DNA of 64,000 bases, taken from Terebella lapidaria (Eukaryota > Annelida > Polychaeta > Terebellida > Terebellidae). The stretch spans positions 2,406,181 through 2,470,180 of the forward strand of contig OX424570.1 of the NCBI GenBank assembly GCA_949152475.1. The letters are read 5' to 3'. Under the pieces are notes generated by a model. That model ran no database searches. It was given only the letters and a program-made list of their open reading frames with translations, and was not told where the DNA came from. How positions within the stretch are numbered: the first letter of the stretch is position 1; every line of letters begins with the position of its first letter. Below, piece by piece: positions 23,774 through 34,508 of the stretch. The position numbers and the translations under genes are program-made.

Positions 23774-25030
23774 TCATAAGTCCGTAACTAACACATCATC
23801 AAGACTCCGGGTTGTCGCGTTACAAAGCAGCTCTCTATCATCACTCTCGACATCAGCAGACACGGGTGTTTGTACACGAGCGTTCTCGACTGGCTGTTCC
23901 GATTTACAATTCCTGGAGACACTGTCCCGTCTCACGGTCGAGTTGTTCCGTCCATTACAGGTGCCGTTATCCTTGAAGTCGTACGTGGTGAGAACGTGAC
24001 TACCTCTTCTAAGTCTCTGGAAACTTGGGCAGCAGCAAGAAGACCAGATGGCATTGAACCTTTTTCTGAAGTCCTTGCTGACGTAGTTGTAGATGATGGG
24101 ATTCATGCACGAGTTGGCGTAGGCTAGACAGTGACACATGACTCGGAATATCTGGTAAGCTCGAGTGTCTGGTATGTTACCATAGTGTGCCCAGAGTAGG
24201 CTCATGTGTAGAGGGAACCAGCTCAACCCGAAGATAGCAATGACAACGAGTACGATACGAGAGGCGAAATTTGTTCTGTATCGTCCTCGCTTCTCTGATG
24301 TGATACTCCTGTTGCTCTGGCGTAGGGATGAACGCTTCTGATTTCCTTTTAGAAATCTCATGAGCAAGGAATAAAAAGTCACAATTAGCATGAAAGGAAT
24401 GATGTATGAAAAAGTGAAGAATGTGATATGCACAAGCTTGCCATTGTCGACTGCGCAGTAGCGGTAGATGTATCCAAAGTGGTACTCTTTTATCCGGTAC
24501 GAGTAGAGAATTGGAATGTTCACAAGTAACATGACCAACCACAGCAGAAGGATCAACAGGATAACATTCCTTTTCTTCTGGAAATACACTGATTTCGGCG
24601 AGATCACTATCGTGAAATACCGCACCGCTGATATAGCCACCAATGTGTAGACGGTAATGTAGACCGTCACGTAGAGAACAAACTGCCAAAGTTTGCAAAA
24701 GAAACCCGCGATATCCCAATTATTAGCTGCGTAGTGGTAAATAACGAATGGGACACTTAAAGTCAGGAACAGTATGTCGCTTATGGCCAAGTTGAGTAAC
24801 AGCAAATTAACCGTATTCCGCATCTTTCTCTTGGAGAGGATTACGAAGACGACGAGCAGATTCCCCACGAGTCCGACCAGGATAATCGTACAGAAGAGCA
24901 CAGGCACCGTCACTTTGTAGAAGGACCAGTGGAAGTCGATGTCAGCTTGAGTGATGTTTGGAGCTATCGAATCCTGAAAGTCTGATAGATTCCAGTTGTG
25001 GACGGTGTTTGGGGAGATCGTGACCGCCAT
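23774..25030 (-). CDS. Galanin / allatostatin-A type neuropeptide GPCR, single exon
   Basis: This is an intact 418-residue rhodopsin-family receptor, expected at the plasma membrane coupled to G proteins. The N-terminus has two N-glycosylation sites (N14, N25). Seven membrane segments lie near 41-65, 78-99, 112-138, 157-176, 203-224, 258-280 and 295-316. Family marks are GN (56-57), NLAISD with D85, the disulphide pair C112 and C192, FGLSWFP (267-273) and NPIIY (310-314), then helix 8 and a CCC palmitoylation cluster (332-334). The TM6-TM7 stretch SWFPLH..LLWAHYG and HCLAYANSCMNPIIY is closest to galanin and allatostatin-A receptors; the ligand is inferred. The TM3 motif is AVRY, not DRY. The start is the ATG at 25028-25030 in a strong AACATGG context; a codon set upstream is not ATG. 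It is intronless, with no other gene adjacent. Confidence 0.93.
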   Translation of the reverse strand: MAVTISPNTVHNWNLSDFQDSIAPNITQADIDFHWSFYKVTVPVLFCTIILVGLVGNLLVVFVILSKRKMRNTVNLLLLNLAISDILFLTLSVPFVIYHYAANNWDIAGFFCKLWQFVLYVTVYITVYTLVAISAVRYFTIVISPKSVYFQKKRNVILLILLLWLVMLLVNIPILYSYRIKEYHFGYIYRYCAVDNGKLVHITFFTFSYIIPFMLIVTFYSLLMRFLKGNQKRSSLRQSNRSITSEKRGRYRTNFASRIVLVVIAIFGLSWFPLHMSLLWAHYGNIPDTRAYQIFRVMCHCLAYANSCMNPIIYNYVSKDFRKRFNAIWSSCCCPSFQRLRRGSHVLTTYDFKDNGTCNGRNNSTVRRDSVSRNCKSEQPVENARVQTPVSADVESDDRELLCNATTRSLDDVLVTDL

Positions 25031-25539
25031 GTTCAATGGTCTATAGCTCTACAACAGTTGACTAGCATCAACAAGGGACACTATCCCCATTGATATTCTT
25101 AACCAATCGATAACTTCTCATCGTGATCATGAACTCGGACTTCTGTACGAAATGACTCCTGATGCATAGATCACTGTAACGGAATTCAGTTGCTGGTTCT
25201 TGTTTCTCTCGGTTTTCATAATTTCACTGTTGAGTATTCGTCATTTGAAATAAGCAAGACAATCTCACGTTATCCAATCAAGAACTGTTATCCAACGAAC
25301 AAATGACAAGAAGACACTAGAACATGGCCAGGCCGAATCACTGCATGAATATTTTTCCTGTTTATTCCACTAATAATGCGGCAGCCCAAGATATTGTTTC
25401 CTTTCTGAATAAACACCAGCTTTCTCATTTGCTCTATTGTCCTTATTATACTATCACAGGCAAAAACATGTCAGGGCTGCTAGCGTCTGTTGCTTGATCG
25501 ATGTTTCTTGTCTATGTATGTTTATCCAATCGGAAAATC
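25031..25539 (-). other. Likely 5' UTR / proximal upstream region of the receptor
   Basis: AT-balanced sequence between the receptor start codon and the GC-rich block. No open frame of interest. It may hold a 5' UTR or a small first intron; the sequence alone does not show splice sites clearly. Confidence 0.35.
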
Positions 25540-25960
25540 CGCACAAAATCCCAACAGACGAGATATCGACACATCCCGAGCTCGGATCAAAGTGCCCACA
25601 TGAGTGGCGACTACCACCGCAGATTTTGACGGCAAAACCCTGTCGATTCCTGTCAGTGGAGTGGCTCAAGTGTCGTGATGATTGCGCTAGCTGCAGCCAC
25701 CAGCTGAGTGCCTACACTGGCTCATCACCACGGGGCCCCCGGCTGACAGGCAGGAGTTCTCGCCTCCTACTGTCTGGCGGGCCAAGTCCGGAGATTGTGC
25801 CGCTTGAGCAGGATACAGTTTGTGTGAGGTGCTGATGTCAGTTTCGCGACCAATCGCGGCAGGGGATAGTTGAGTTGAGTCGATAGACCGGGGCTTTTCG
25901 GAACCAATGAGCACCATGACGGGGAATGCGGCGCTGCCCTATCCTCCATAGGGGTTGATT
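25540..25960 (-). promoter_or_regulatory. GC-rich, CpG-containing block upstream of the receptor, candidate promoter
   Basis: This ~420-bp stretch is clearly more GC-rich than everything around it and lies 0.5-0.9 kb upstream of the receptor start. It has CCAAT-type words (GACCAATCGCGG, GAACCAATGAGC) and many CpGs. Open frames on both strands cross it, as expected where stop codons are rare. I infer a promoter or non-coding first exon for the minus-strand receptor; it could instead be an unrelated exon. Confidence 0.35.
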
Positions 25961-27282
25961 CAAGGACGCCGCCGATTTTGATCGCTCGTAATCTCTAAAT
26001 TACACAGAAAGGTCACATTTATCATAGCCTTTTGTGCCGAACGGAAACAGTGAAGATAGAACCGACAGTAATTCCGATCAGTCGCGGTACTGTGAATAAA
26101 AATAAAAGAGGAATTGTTGCCATTAGGGATGTGTTTAAAGAGTACAACAAAGGCATCACAGACATTAAAAACACCTGTCACCTTACTACGTCGGGAGCAG
26201 GATCACTAGTCAGTTTCCGATGTAAATATAATATTTTATTCTGCAGGTATTCGCTCAAAATCACTATAGCTTCAACCATGCAGTTTCGATAAATGACGGC
26301 ATATTGATTACTTATGGATTTATGACCAATTAGGTCGAAAGAGCATTGATTTTCTGGATAATGGAGAGTTTGTTATTTGAAAGCTCGTGGTAAGTAAGGT
26401 TTTGGCCCAGTGAACTCTGTCTGGTTTGTGTTTGATCATCGAGATTTCACGAACAGAAACCATCAGGTACATACAGACTTCCTGTCGGAATGACTGGTGA
26501 AATGAGTTTATTCCAGATCAAGTTCCCACGAACATCATCTAAACCCGGTACAGGTTCAACACGGGCTGAATATGTGTCAGACGGACGGAAAGCAGAATTT
26601 CCTAAAATATTTTACGTTTATTATTGTCACCATCAGAATTTGGTTGTGTTGTAGGTTATAAGTTGATACTGACATTATGTAGCATACTATATCTGGGTCA
26701 TGCAACATATAAGTCAGCTTGCCAGATCGTGACCTGGATATGTAATCATGAGCAGCATCTCAGATCAAGTCTAGCAGCGCATATCTGCTCATATTTTGTT
26801 TCAACCCGTGAATACACATTGCACTAACTCAATACATAGAGCTAATGAATTTGATTGATGAGAAGTGTTGCGATGTTGATTTTTTTCCTAGATGGCATCA
26901 CGTTATGTGAATATGGTGCTACTGCTCCTTGGGTTCAGCCCGGGAACTTGAGTACTCTGATATTTGTTCGTACCTATTATCGACTACATCCAGCACGTGA
27001 ATTTCGTTAACTAGGTGCTGAGTTATTAACCGTAATTGATGGTAAAATGTTCGGGACTCGATGGAATGTGTACCTGTTACGTGAGAATCCAGAATGGAGT
27101 ATAGAAATAGGAGGAAATTGATTTACCCGTCTTATCCAAACGAATTTGTCATTGCCGTATGACCGATTGACCATGAGTTACTGCACATGTGATTAAAACG
27201 GATTAACAAGCTGGTAACTCATGCGTAACTGAGTAGAAATCAAACAGATATTCGTTCTGGAACGCCTGCTCGACAATTTTCA
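25961..27282. other. No gene; one family A scrap near 26625-26680
   Basis: The scrap reads ATTGTCACCATCAGAATTTG then TAAGTTGATACTGAC, the end of family A. The remainder has only short frames without motifs. Confidence 0.45.
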
Positions 27283-27572
27283 TGAACCATAAACTTGGTA
27301 GTTTTTTGCCTTCTGATAGGTACTCGAGTACTTGTACACCTATTTTATGGTTTTTTTTGTGGATTTTAATGTCTCATTAGGTTGTTGGATAGTTGTTTAC
27401 TAATTCCGTGAACAGTTGAAACAACTACATTTTACACATTGTATGCCTCTGATGACACAGTGTGCCTTCCGATGAAGTTTGGGCTATGTTTCTTTTCCAA
27501 AATATTCTAACTTAGGTTTGCTATTGGCATCATCAAAATCTAGTTGTATTGGTGGTAATATATTGATATTAC
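27283..27572 (+). repeat. Family A dispersed repeat
   Basis: Runs from ACCATAAACTTGGTAG to TTGGTGGTAATATATTGATA with the intermediate ATGCCTCTGATGACAC block. More diverged than the 19-kb copies. Confidence 0.7.
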
Positions 27573-27720
27573 GTTCAGTAACTTTTGCTCTAATTTATGC
27601 CTAGGACTCTCGATATGTACCCCTATGTTGTGTGTGGGTTGGTAGGTACATTTCGTTGTTCTGGAAATACCAGTCTGCATGTGGCGGCCGTTTTGATTTT
27701 CCAGTGGGTCAGCGAAGAAT
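27573..27720 (+). mobile_element. Diverged fragment of hairpin/tandem-core family HT1
   Basis: Shares CAGTAACTTTTGCTC, ATGTACCCCTATG and TTTCGTTG words, and a GGCGGCCGTTTTGATTTTCC word, with the left part of HT1 (31420-31560 and 54300-54440), in shuffled order. Confidence 0.45.
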
Positions 27721-27764
27721 AAAAAGTTTGATCCAAAATTAGGTTACTATCTGTTTTGAGCCAT

Positions 27765-28490
27765 CATATTTCAGTTTCCGATACATAGACGATGTATTGT
27801 CGCTGAAAAATTTGTTTGGTGATTAAATAAAAAGTATGGTGATTATTTGGATGTCATATATCCTGAGGAACTTGAAATTATCCAACTATCTAGACCTGAG
27901 GTTGGAGATTGATAATGATTCTAACCTGTCAACTAGATTATATGACAAACGTGATGATTCCAAATTTTCCATAGTCAATTTCCCTTTTCTAAGCAGCAAC
28001 ATTCTTGTGTCACTAGCATATGGTGTGTTTGTTTCTCAACTTATTCGCTATTCCAGAGCTAGTTGCAAATATGAGGACTTTGTTTATCGAAGTGCCCAGC
28101 TAGTCTCTAAACTGCTGCGACAAGGATATGTTTTACCAGACTTATAGCTGCCTTTGAGAAATTCTATGGACGTCATCATGATCTGGTTGATAATTACACC
28201 AAATCCATGACTGCCATGCAACTTTTCATGTTAATTTTGGGGAATTCATGACGGGTGCCACTAGTGGGGCAGGAAATGCTCACTCTTTCCGGAACACCTG
28301 ATTTCACCTCCTAATGGCCATTTTTGGGGGTTCATTAGTTTCCCTGTCATTCTTGTTTCCTCTCTCTTTGTATGCCTGATATGACTTTCTGTCCCAGGCC
28401 AATGAGATTGGATACATGGGATAACGGACCCTGTTTTGTTCGCTCGGAATACTTAATACTGGGTATTGATTCTACGTCTATTCAAGCCAA
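27765..28490 (+). mobile_element. Penelope-like element: RT palm to 3' end, 5'-truncated
   Basis: On the plus strand it has the catalytic FSFRYIDDVLSLKN segment (about 27773), LSNYLDLRLEID, TRLYDKRDD, FSIVNFPFLSSNI, SQLIRYSRASCKYEDF, LLRQGYVLPDL and FYGRHHDLVDNY, then a stop about 20 residues on. The ~230-bp 3' UTR then runs to GATTCTACGTCTAT. A frame break and an internal gap make it non-functional. Nothing like a GIY-YIG domain follows the RT. Confidence 0.8.
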
Positions 28491-28599
28491 AATATTTTTT
28501 TTCACCATTGCAAAACAATTTCGTCCACAATGTCCTTATATTGGGAGCTGTTTGGGCTGTGTGTAGACTCCTAGAACAGTTGAACATAATACTTCTAGA

Positions 28600-28770
28600 G
28601 CTTGAATATTGGCATATGCAAATGAGAGATCATATATTGTGCTCTCAATGGTGACCTTGAATTGGACCTTCAATCATCTTGATAGGTCTAAACGGCAATT
28701 TTGGTGCAAAAAAAAGAGTTGTGGCCCAACACTACATTTCTCGGTAACCTTTCTTCACGCGCAGGCTGAA
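28600..28770. mobile_element. Fragment related to family HT2
   Basis: Words such as GACCTTGAATTGGACCTTCA, CAATTTTGGTG and CATTTCTCGGTAACC line up with 46410-46530 near the right end of HT2. No ends are preserved. Confidence 0.4.
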
Positions 28771-28924
28771 TTTTCTGGTGTGTTATTGGAATAATAAAGA
28801 GGTATGATGTATTTTTCAACCCAACACCACCAATTCCACAAAGGCGCCAAATATAATTTAAAATGAAGTTTTGAAATGAATGAAGCTCCACTAAATAGTT
28901 ATATCCAACACACTGGAGTCACCT

Positions 28925-29040
28925 AGGACATATACTGTAGTGTGTAAAACGTCGTCGTTTTTACTGTATAACTGTTGAAACCAGTATACAACTGCCCAAA
29001 AACTGGTCGAACAATTTGGAAATCTCACATGAATCCGTCA
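28925..29040 (-). repeat. Family A dispersed repeat, fragment
   Basis: Minus-orientation match to the left half of family A (CAGTATACAACTGCCCAA, then ACAATTTGGAAATCTC). Confidence 0.5.
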
Positions 29041-29924
29041 AAATAGTTTCATGAAATTCACGACACATTGTGTGAAAGTTGACTACTGCTAGCTCCACCG
29101 TGTCATTTGATCCACGTGATCGTTATTAACTTTATGAACGGCATTATAAGTGTTCACTGGATAAGCGTTTTGTGTTATCTATTAGTCATCTATGTTGAAC
29201 CGTTTGTTTCTTATTTGCGTTGTTATCACCCTGTTATCAGAGGCTACAGAACAATTAGCCGTCCAATGATATATAGGTATAATACTGTCTTCCTCCGTTT
29301 GTTGACCATGAGACAACACACCTGTAGCAAATTGTCTGTGATAATGATACAATGAAAAAGAAAGGATTGATTTCGCTTCTTTCTTCGCGTACACTGCTAA
29401 GACATATATATTGTAGCGAACCTACGTCTGACATGTTTAAAAGCTATTGGTAACATACTGCCATAGTAGCTTTTGCCAGGGATGCAAGATCAATGTCTGA
29501 TGATTTGCATGTGTCTAACAAGGCGATGCTGGGACATCTGATTAAATATTGAAGAAGGATGTGTCCATCCACCTCTTGTAAGTGTAAAGTTCAACACCTC
29601 GGAAGATGGTACAAAAATCGAGACTAGGAAATGCCTGCAGGGAACAGCTTGGTAGAACCAACGGACAACGTTGGTTAGCACTTGTGTCATCACAATTTCT
29701 GGGGAATGACAGAAGGTAATTACTTGTGGGACCAACGTCCCCTAAAGACCATAATGTTACGTCACCTAGGCGTCTTAAATAATTCAGTGGCAGTTAACTG
29801 ACACCTAGAGTCTAATGAGAAAATAAACAGCTATGTACCTTAGGGATATTGTCCATATATCGGGGATCGAATATGTCACAAATAGATCATGACGGCCCTA
29901 TAAGAAATTTCAACATAACGGCTG
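29041..29924. other. No gene recognised
   Basis: Short frames only on both strands. No motif, repeat or RNA gene that I can support. Confidence 0.5.
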
Positions 29925-30340
29925 CCCCCGAGGATACCATCAACTCAGCACCCTCATGGCTTTCGATTGGATACTTATGTACTTGCCATACACCTATTGC
30001 ATGGGGTTTGTTTCGGAATTCTAAATTGTTCTGCTATGTATATCAAATGTAGAGTTGAAACAAGTATATATTACAAAATGTCTGCCCCTGATGACGCAAG
30101 TGTGGCTTTGACTCTATTTATTCGTCTTTAGGAACATGTTGTATTTTAGGTCTGTTTTGGCATAATAAGCAAAATCTGATACTATTGGTTGTAATAGGTT
30201 GATGCATACATTTACACACTGACTGCGCAAATTTCCATTGGAATACAAATATCTGGTCGGGTTTGCTTTCTGTTTCAAATATATTTCATCTTCGGTTTCG
30301 TATAGTCATTATCAAACCGTGTGGTATTGTTGGTAATAGT
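29925..30340 (+). repeat. Family A dispersed repeat, one copy plus a partial copy
   Basis: The first copy (29925-30212) has GAGGATACCATCAACTCAG, GGGGTTTGTTTCGG, CTGCCCCTGATGACGCAAG and AATAGGTTGATGC. A second right-half copy follows at about 30240-30340. Confidence 0.65.
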
Positions 30341-30389
30341 TCATGTATATACATCTGAAGTGAATATTTTGGGATACCAAGTTGTACGA

Positions 30390-30520
30390 ACATTTAATTA
30401 ATACCAGGTTTGAAGAATTCCGCGCGAGCAAAACCTTGCCCGTTATCCTATCTTTAGCTCCAGTTTCAGGCAAAACCGGAAAATATCAAGGAAATTTATG
30501 AATATTACAATTTAATCCAA
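30390..30520 (-). mobile_element. Diverged Penelope-like 3' tail
   Basis: Reads ATACCAGG, then GCGCGAGCAAAACC, CCGTTATCCTATC and CAGGCAAAACCGG. This matches the minus-strand tails at 39180-39270 but is strongly diverged, so it is an older insertion. Confidence 0.5.
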
Positions 30521-30529
30521 GATCATGAG

Positions 30530-30800
30530 ATATTTTGGCTTGTGATCAGGTATTTATGTACTTGTCTCGTACACTTACCTGATGGGGGTGTTTTGGAGTT
30601 GTGGATTGTCTGCATAGATTGTTGGGCAGTTGTATATTCATTCCATCAAGTGTACAACAGAAAAAAAGAATATATTTGTACACTCTCTCTCTCTCTGATG
30701 GCACCTGTATGGCTTTGGATGTGAAACCTAAGTACGCCATTGTATTTTAGGTTTGCTATAGGTAGCATCAAAATCGGATTCTAGTGATGGTAATATGTCG
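30530..30800 (+). repeat. Family A dispersed repeat
   Basis: Diverged copy: TTTTGGCTTGTGATCAGG, CAGTTGTATATTCATTCC, CTCTGATGGCACC and GCATCAAAATCGG segments in order. A short CT microsatellite lies inside it. Confidence 0.6.
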
Positions 30801-31221
30801 ATATTTACACGCGTGATTTACAATTTTACTTAACATCTGGGTGAATTAGTAGACCTGAATTAGTAGACCTAGTTTATTATAATCGATGTTACCCCCACTG
30901 CGTGTACCTGTGTCATTTTCATTCCCCCAGGGTGATTATTATATTTCTCTGAAAACTTTCTCTCAATACATTTATCCTGTTCAAAATTATTCCATTATCA
31001 CAAATGGTCGTCAACATGTTCCCTGTAATGAATGATGTCATTCGGAAGAGTGCTTAAACATGTTAAACAATAAATAGGCCATCGCGCGAATTACGGAATC
31101 GGGAATTCCCAGCGAACAGTCACAGCTATGATCACTCGTCGATCAAAATACTCACAATATTTTTCGGTTGTCAGACAGGAGTAATTTGTAGAACCTCATG
31201 AAAACTGACAAAATAGTTTTT

Positions 31222-32639
31222 AGGTTACCGGACCTATGGTCCGATAACCTATTGGCATGGCGTTGCGTCCGTCGTCCGTCGTCGTCGTCGTCGTCGTCCA
31301 CATTTTTATCTTTTTTGTTTACGGGCGAATTTTTCGGAAATTTTGCAGAAAAATACTTAAAAATAATTCAAGAAGGAGGTATTTTTTAATTTTTTGATTT
31401 TCGCTTTTTCTTCAAAATGGCGGCCGTTTTCGACGAAAAATGCCTGATTTTGGACTTTGGCGGCCATTTTCTCAAAATCTGTTCAGTAACTTTTTTTCTT
31501 TTTGATACATAAGACTCCTCATATGTACTTCTATGATGTCTATAAATTTCGTTGCGCTTGAATCGCTCGAAGTGGGCCATTTTGGCCCAAACTCGGCCCA
31601 AATGGGACTTTCCCATGTTAAATTCTCCTATGCTTTATAATGGGACACATTATGCCTAATATCTCACTTGATATTGAGATTAGAGACTAGGAATCAATTG
31701 TGGACATATAGGAAATGATATATGCTGAATATTCTCGTGACCTTGAATTTGACCTCTGACCTCAGTTTCAAGGTCAGAGCACAAAATGGCTCATATCTCG
31801 CTTATTATCGACTCTACAGCTTAGGAATCAATTGTAGATATATAGGAAATAATATATGCTGAATATTCTCGTGACCTTGAATTTGACCTCTGACCTCAGT
31901 TTCAAGGTCAGAGCACAAAATGGCTTATATCTCGCTTATTATCGACTCTACAGCTTAGGAATCAATTGTGGACATATAGGAAATGATATATGCTGAATAT
32001 TCCGATGACCTTGAATTTGACCTTCGAACTCATTTTCAAGGTAACAGGACAAAATGGCTAATATCTCGCTTGTTATCGACTTTACAGCTTAGCAATCAAT
32101 TATGAACATATAGGAAATGATATATGCAGATTATTGTCATGATCTTGAATTTGACCTTTGACCTCATTTTCAAGGTCACTGGACAAAATGGCTAATATCT
32201 CACTTATTATCGATTTTACAGCTTAGGAATCAATTGTGGACATATAGGATATGATATATGCTGAATATTCTCGTGACCTTGAATTTGACCTCTGACCTCA
32301 TTTCCAAGGTCTAAGGACAAACTGGCTCATATCTAGCTCCTCTATTGACTGTATGGCTTGGGAATCAATTGTGGACATGATATACAAAATGATATACATT
32401 GAATATTTTGATGATCTTGAATTTGACCTTTGCCCCTTCATTTTCAAGGCCACAGCACAAAATTGCTGATATCTCTCTGTTCTTATTGAATTTACAGCTT
32501 AGCAATCAACTGTGGACATGATATATGCTTAATGTTATATATGCTGAATATTCTCTTGACCTTGAATTCAACCAGTGACCTGGCTAACATCTAAAATATT
32601 AAACATTGTCCGGTAACCTATCTTCGGCCCTTGGCCTAA
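31222..32639. mobile_element. Non-autonomous hairpin-ended element with tandem-repeat core (HT1, copy 1)
   Basis: The 1418-bp element opens with AGGTTACCGGACC TAT GGTCCGATAACCT, a 13-bp stem hairpin, and closes with GTCCGGTAACCT, an inverted match to its first 12 bases, then a GGCCCTTGGCC mini-hairpin and AA. A GTC microsatellite lies at 31270-31300. The core is ~6 units of about 134 bp, each with GGAATCAATTGTGGACATAT and GACCTTGAATTTGACC words. The T-run on the left is five bases and on the right four. The layout resembles Helentron-derived or pearl-type elements (inference). No protein is encoded. Confidence 0.85.
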
Positions 32640-32904
32640 TTTTATGGATTGCTTCGATGTTTTCGTTGAAACAAGTATTATAAAAACCGATATATTCTGC
32701 ACGGAAATACATGAAGCAGGACCGGAGACGCCCATAACTCCGCATGTCGTTTTATCGTAACTCAATAGTGTGTTGCCTCTATTTAATAGATGGTGACAAT
32801 TGGCCAATCAGACGTATAAGTCATGTTTGACTTGGCGAACAGTTCACATTCTGTCATCTGTCCGCTTCTCTTTTTTTTTGCATGATCAAAGACGTTCTGA
32901 TTTT

Positions 32905-33150
32905 TGATATGCCACTGATATCTGAATTGTTTTAATATGTTGTTGGGCATATGTTTATTAATTCCATTATATGTACAGTAGAAACAATTACATTTTACAC
33001 ACTGTCTGCCCCTGATGACGCCTCTGTGTCTTCAGATAAAATATTTAGCCGGGCTTTGTTCTATTCCAAAATTGTTGTATCTTAGGTTTGCTATTGGCAT
33101 CATCAAAATATGGTATCGGTGGTAATAGGTTCATCCTTACACCTGATCTT
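32905..33150 (+). repeat. Family A dispersed repeat
   Basis: Contains GTACAGTAGAAACAATTACA, CTGTCTGCCCCTGATGACGC and TTGCTATTGGCATCATCAAA, with a TGGTAATAGGTTCATCC end. The left start word is missing. Confidence 0.75.
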
Positions 33151-33845
33151 GATATTCTTTGCCTATTGTAAATGTTTTGATCACGTGAAGCGGTAGCATT
33201 GATATATAGAGATCAATTTCATATCATGTGTTTGTATCATAAAAGGTGCCCAGTCACTGGGTGCAGCTAAGCTCGAAATAATTTAATATGTTAATCAAGT
33301 ATTAGGACCAGAGATCTGTGTCTCCTCTCAATGATCACAGAATACCACCCATTGCGTCCTAATGCCCTCGCTTGCACCGCTATTTACACATCGAATTACA
33401 TGCATCAGTGTTCACCCCAGTGTTTCGTGTAAGCTGCATATTTAATTCGACTTTTTGGCCTCACGTCCCAGGTGCAGTGTTGACAAATATGGACATTCTA
33501 ATCTCCCAAACGAATGAATATTCAGACCCATTAGCTTTCAAACACATTCACTGGGTGTAAAACTGATGTCACCTACATCCCATGAGGGCAATGGGTAAGA
33601 ACGCTTCATTTTGCCATTGACGATGATTGAATACAGATGATTTACGAGGTTTTGGTTGAAGAAAAATCTGGAATTACATAGTACTGGTAATATTTATTGA
33701 CATACAAGCGTCGTTGTTCATTTATTTAGCTGGAAACGCGCTGGTTGTCACATTGAAACTTTGATGTTGATTTTGATAACTCCTCATGACACGCGCCTCT
33801 GGTTTCTTTTTTCGACAAGCTGACTCATTGTGGTGTTTTTTATAT
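33151..33845. other. No gene recognised
   Basis: Short frames without motifs. The last ~25 bases are a pyrimidine-rich tract ending in CAG, a good splice-acceptor shape just before the zinc-finger remains. Confidence 0.45.
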
Positions 33846-33849
33846 TCAG

Positions 33850-34430
33850 TGTGTTCCACTTGTGGAAAAAAGTTCCACAACACAGCGGGCCTGAAAGACC
33901 GATGTCCATCTACACGCTGGTTCACTGGCACACTGGTGCAAGCGTTAAAAGGCTTATGAGCAGTATACGATATGAGCAGTATTGTTGAGTCCATAACCTA
34001 ACAATGCTTGTACCGACGTACCAGTGTTTAGAAGACATCGCTAAAACACCACATCGGGAAGGTGAACCAGACATCAAACTACTAGTGCGAACTTTGTCCC
34101 TCGTGCTTCCAAAGCAAAACGCTTTTTCGCAGTCACAATTTGCAACACATCCGAGTAAGTTATATGGGAATATATAAGATGATAAAACTATAGCCAGCAA
34201 AAACTAAACAAAACAATGTATATCCAGCAGAAAAAAAACAATGTAATGCTCTATTCTAGATGAAGTCGTAAAAGTGTACACAGTGCCCAAAAGAGTATTG
34301 TGCACAACAAAGATTTGCTCAACCGTGTGGCAACCAAGCACAATGATGTTGCGTTTGACTGTACATCATGCGAGAAGACATTCTGCGGTAAGTTCGCTAT
34401 GAGGAGGCATGAGGTTAGTGTACATGACCA
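33850..34430 (+). pseudogene. Decayed C2H2 zinc-finger gene fragment
   Basis: Four C2H2-type traces lie on the plus strand. At about 33852: CSTCGKKFHNTAGLKD with Arg where the first His should be. At 34086-34148: CELC, twelve residues (PSCFQSKTLFRS), H, three residues, H, a complete finger. At about 34272: CTQCPK, with its distal half in another frame (ATKH). At 34360-34425: CTSCEKTFCGKFAMRRH then EVSVH, a complete finger. A GTAAGT donor follows the second finger (34154) and TTCTAG precedes the third, so these may be remains of several exons. Frame changes and stops between fingers argue for a pseudogene, though unseen introns could explain some. Such proteins bind DNA in the nucleus; the target is unknown. 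Confidence 0.55.
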
Positions 34431-34508
34431 GGTGAAGCATATAATTTGTCATATACTGTTCACCTAGGAACATAGCTTGGTCTCAGCCTGCCAGCTGGGA
34501 GGCCCCCT

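Noticed and set aside
23870-24719. Long frames overlapping the receptor on the same and opposite strand
   Set aside because: They are shadows of the GPCR in other frames; only the 418-codon frame carries the seven-helix motifs.
25437-25949. Overlapping open frames in the GC-rich block upstream of the receptor
   Set aside because: GC-rich DNA has few stops. The frames are mutually overlapping on both strands, with no domain signature; a promoter-like region explains them better.
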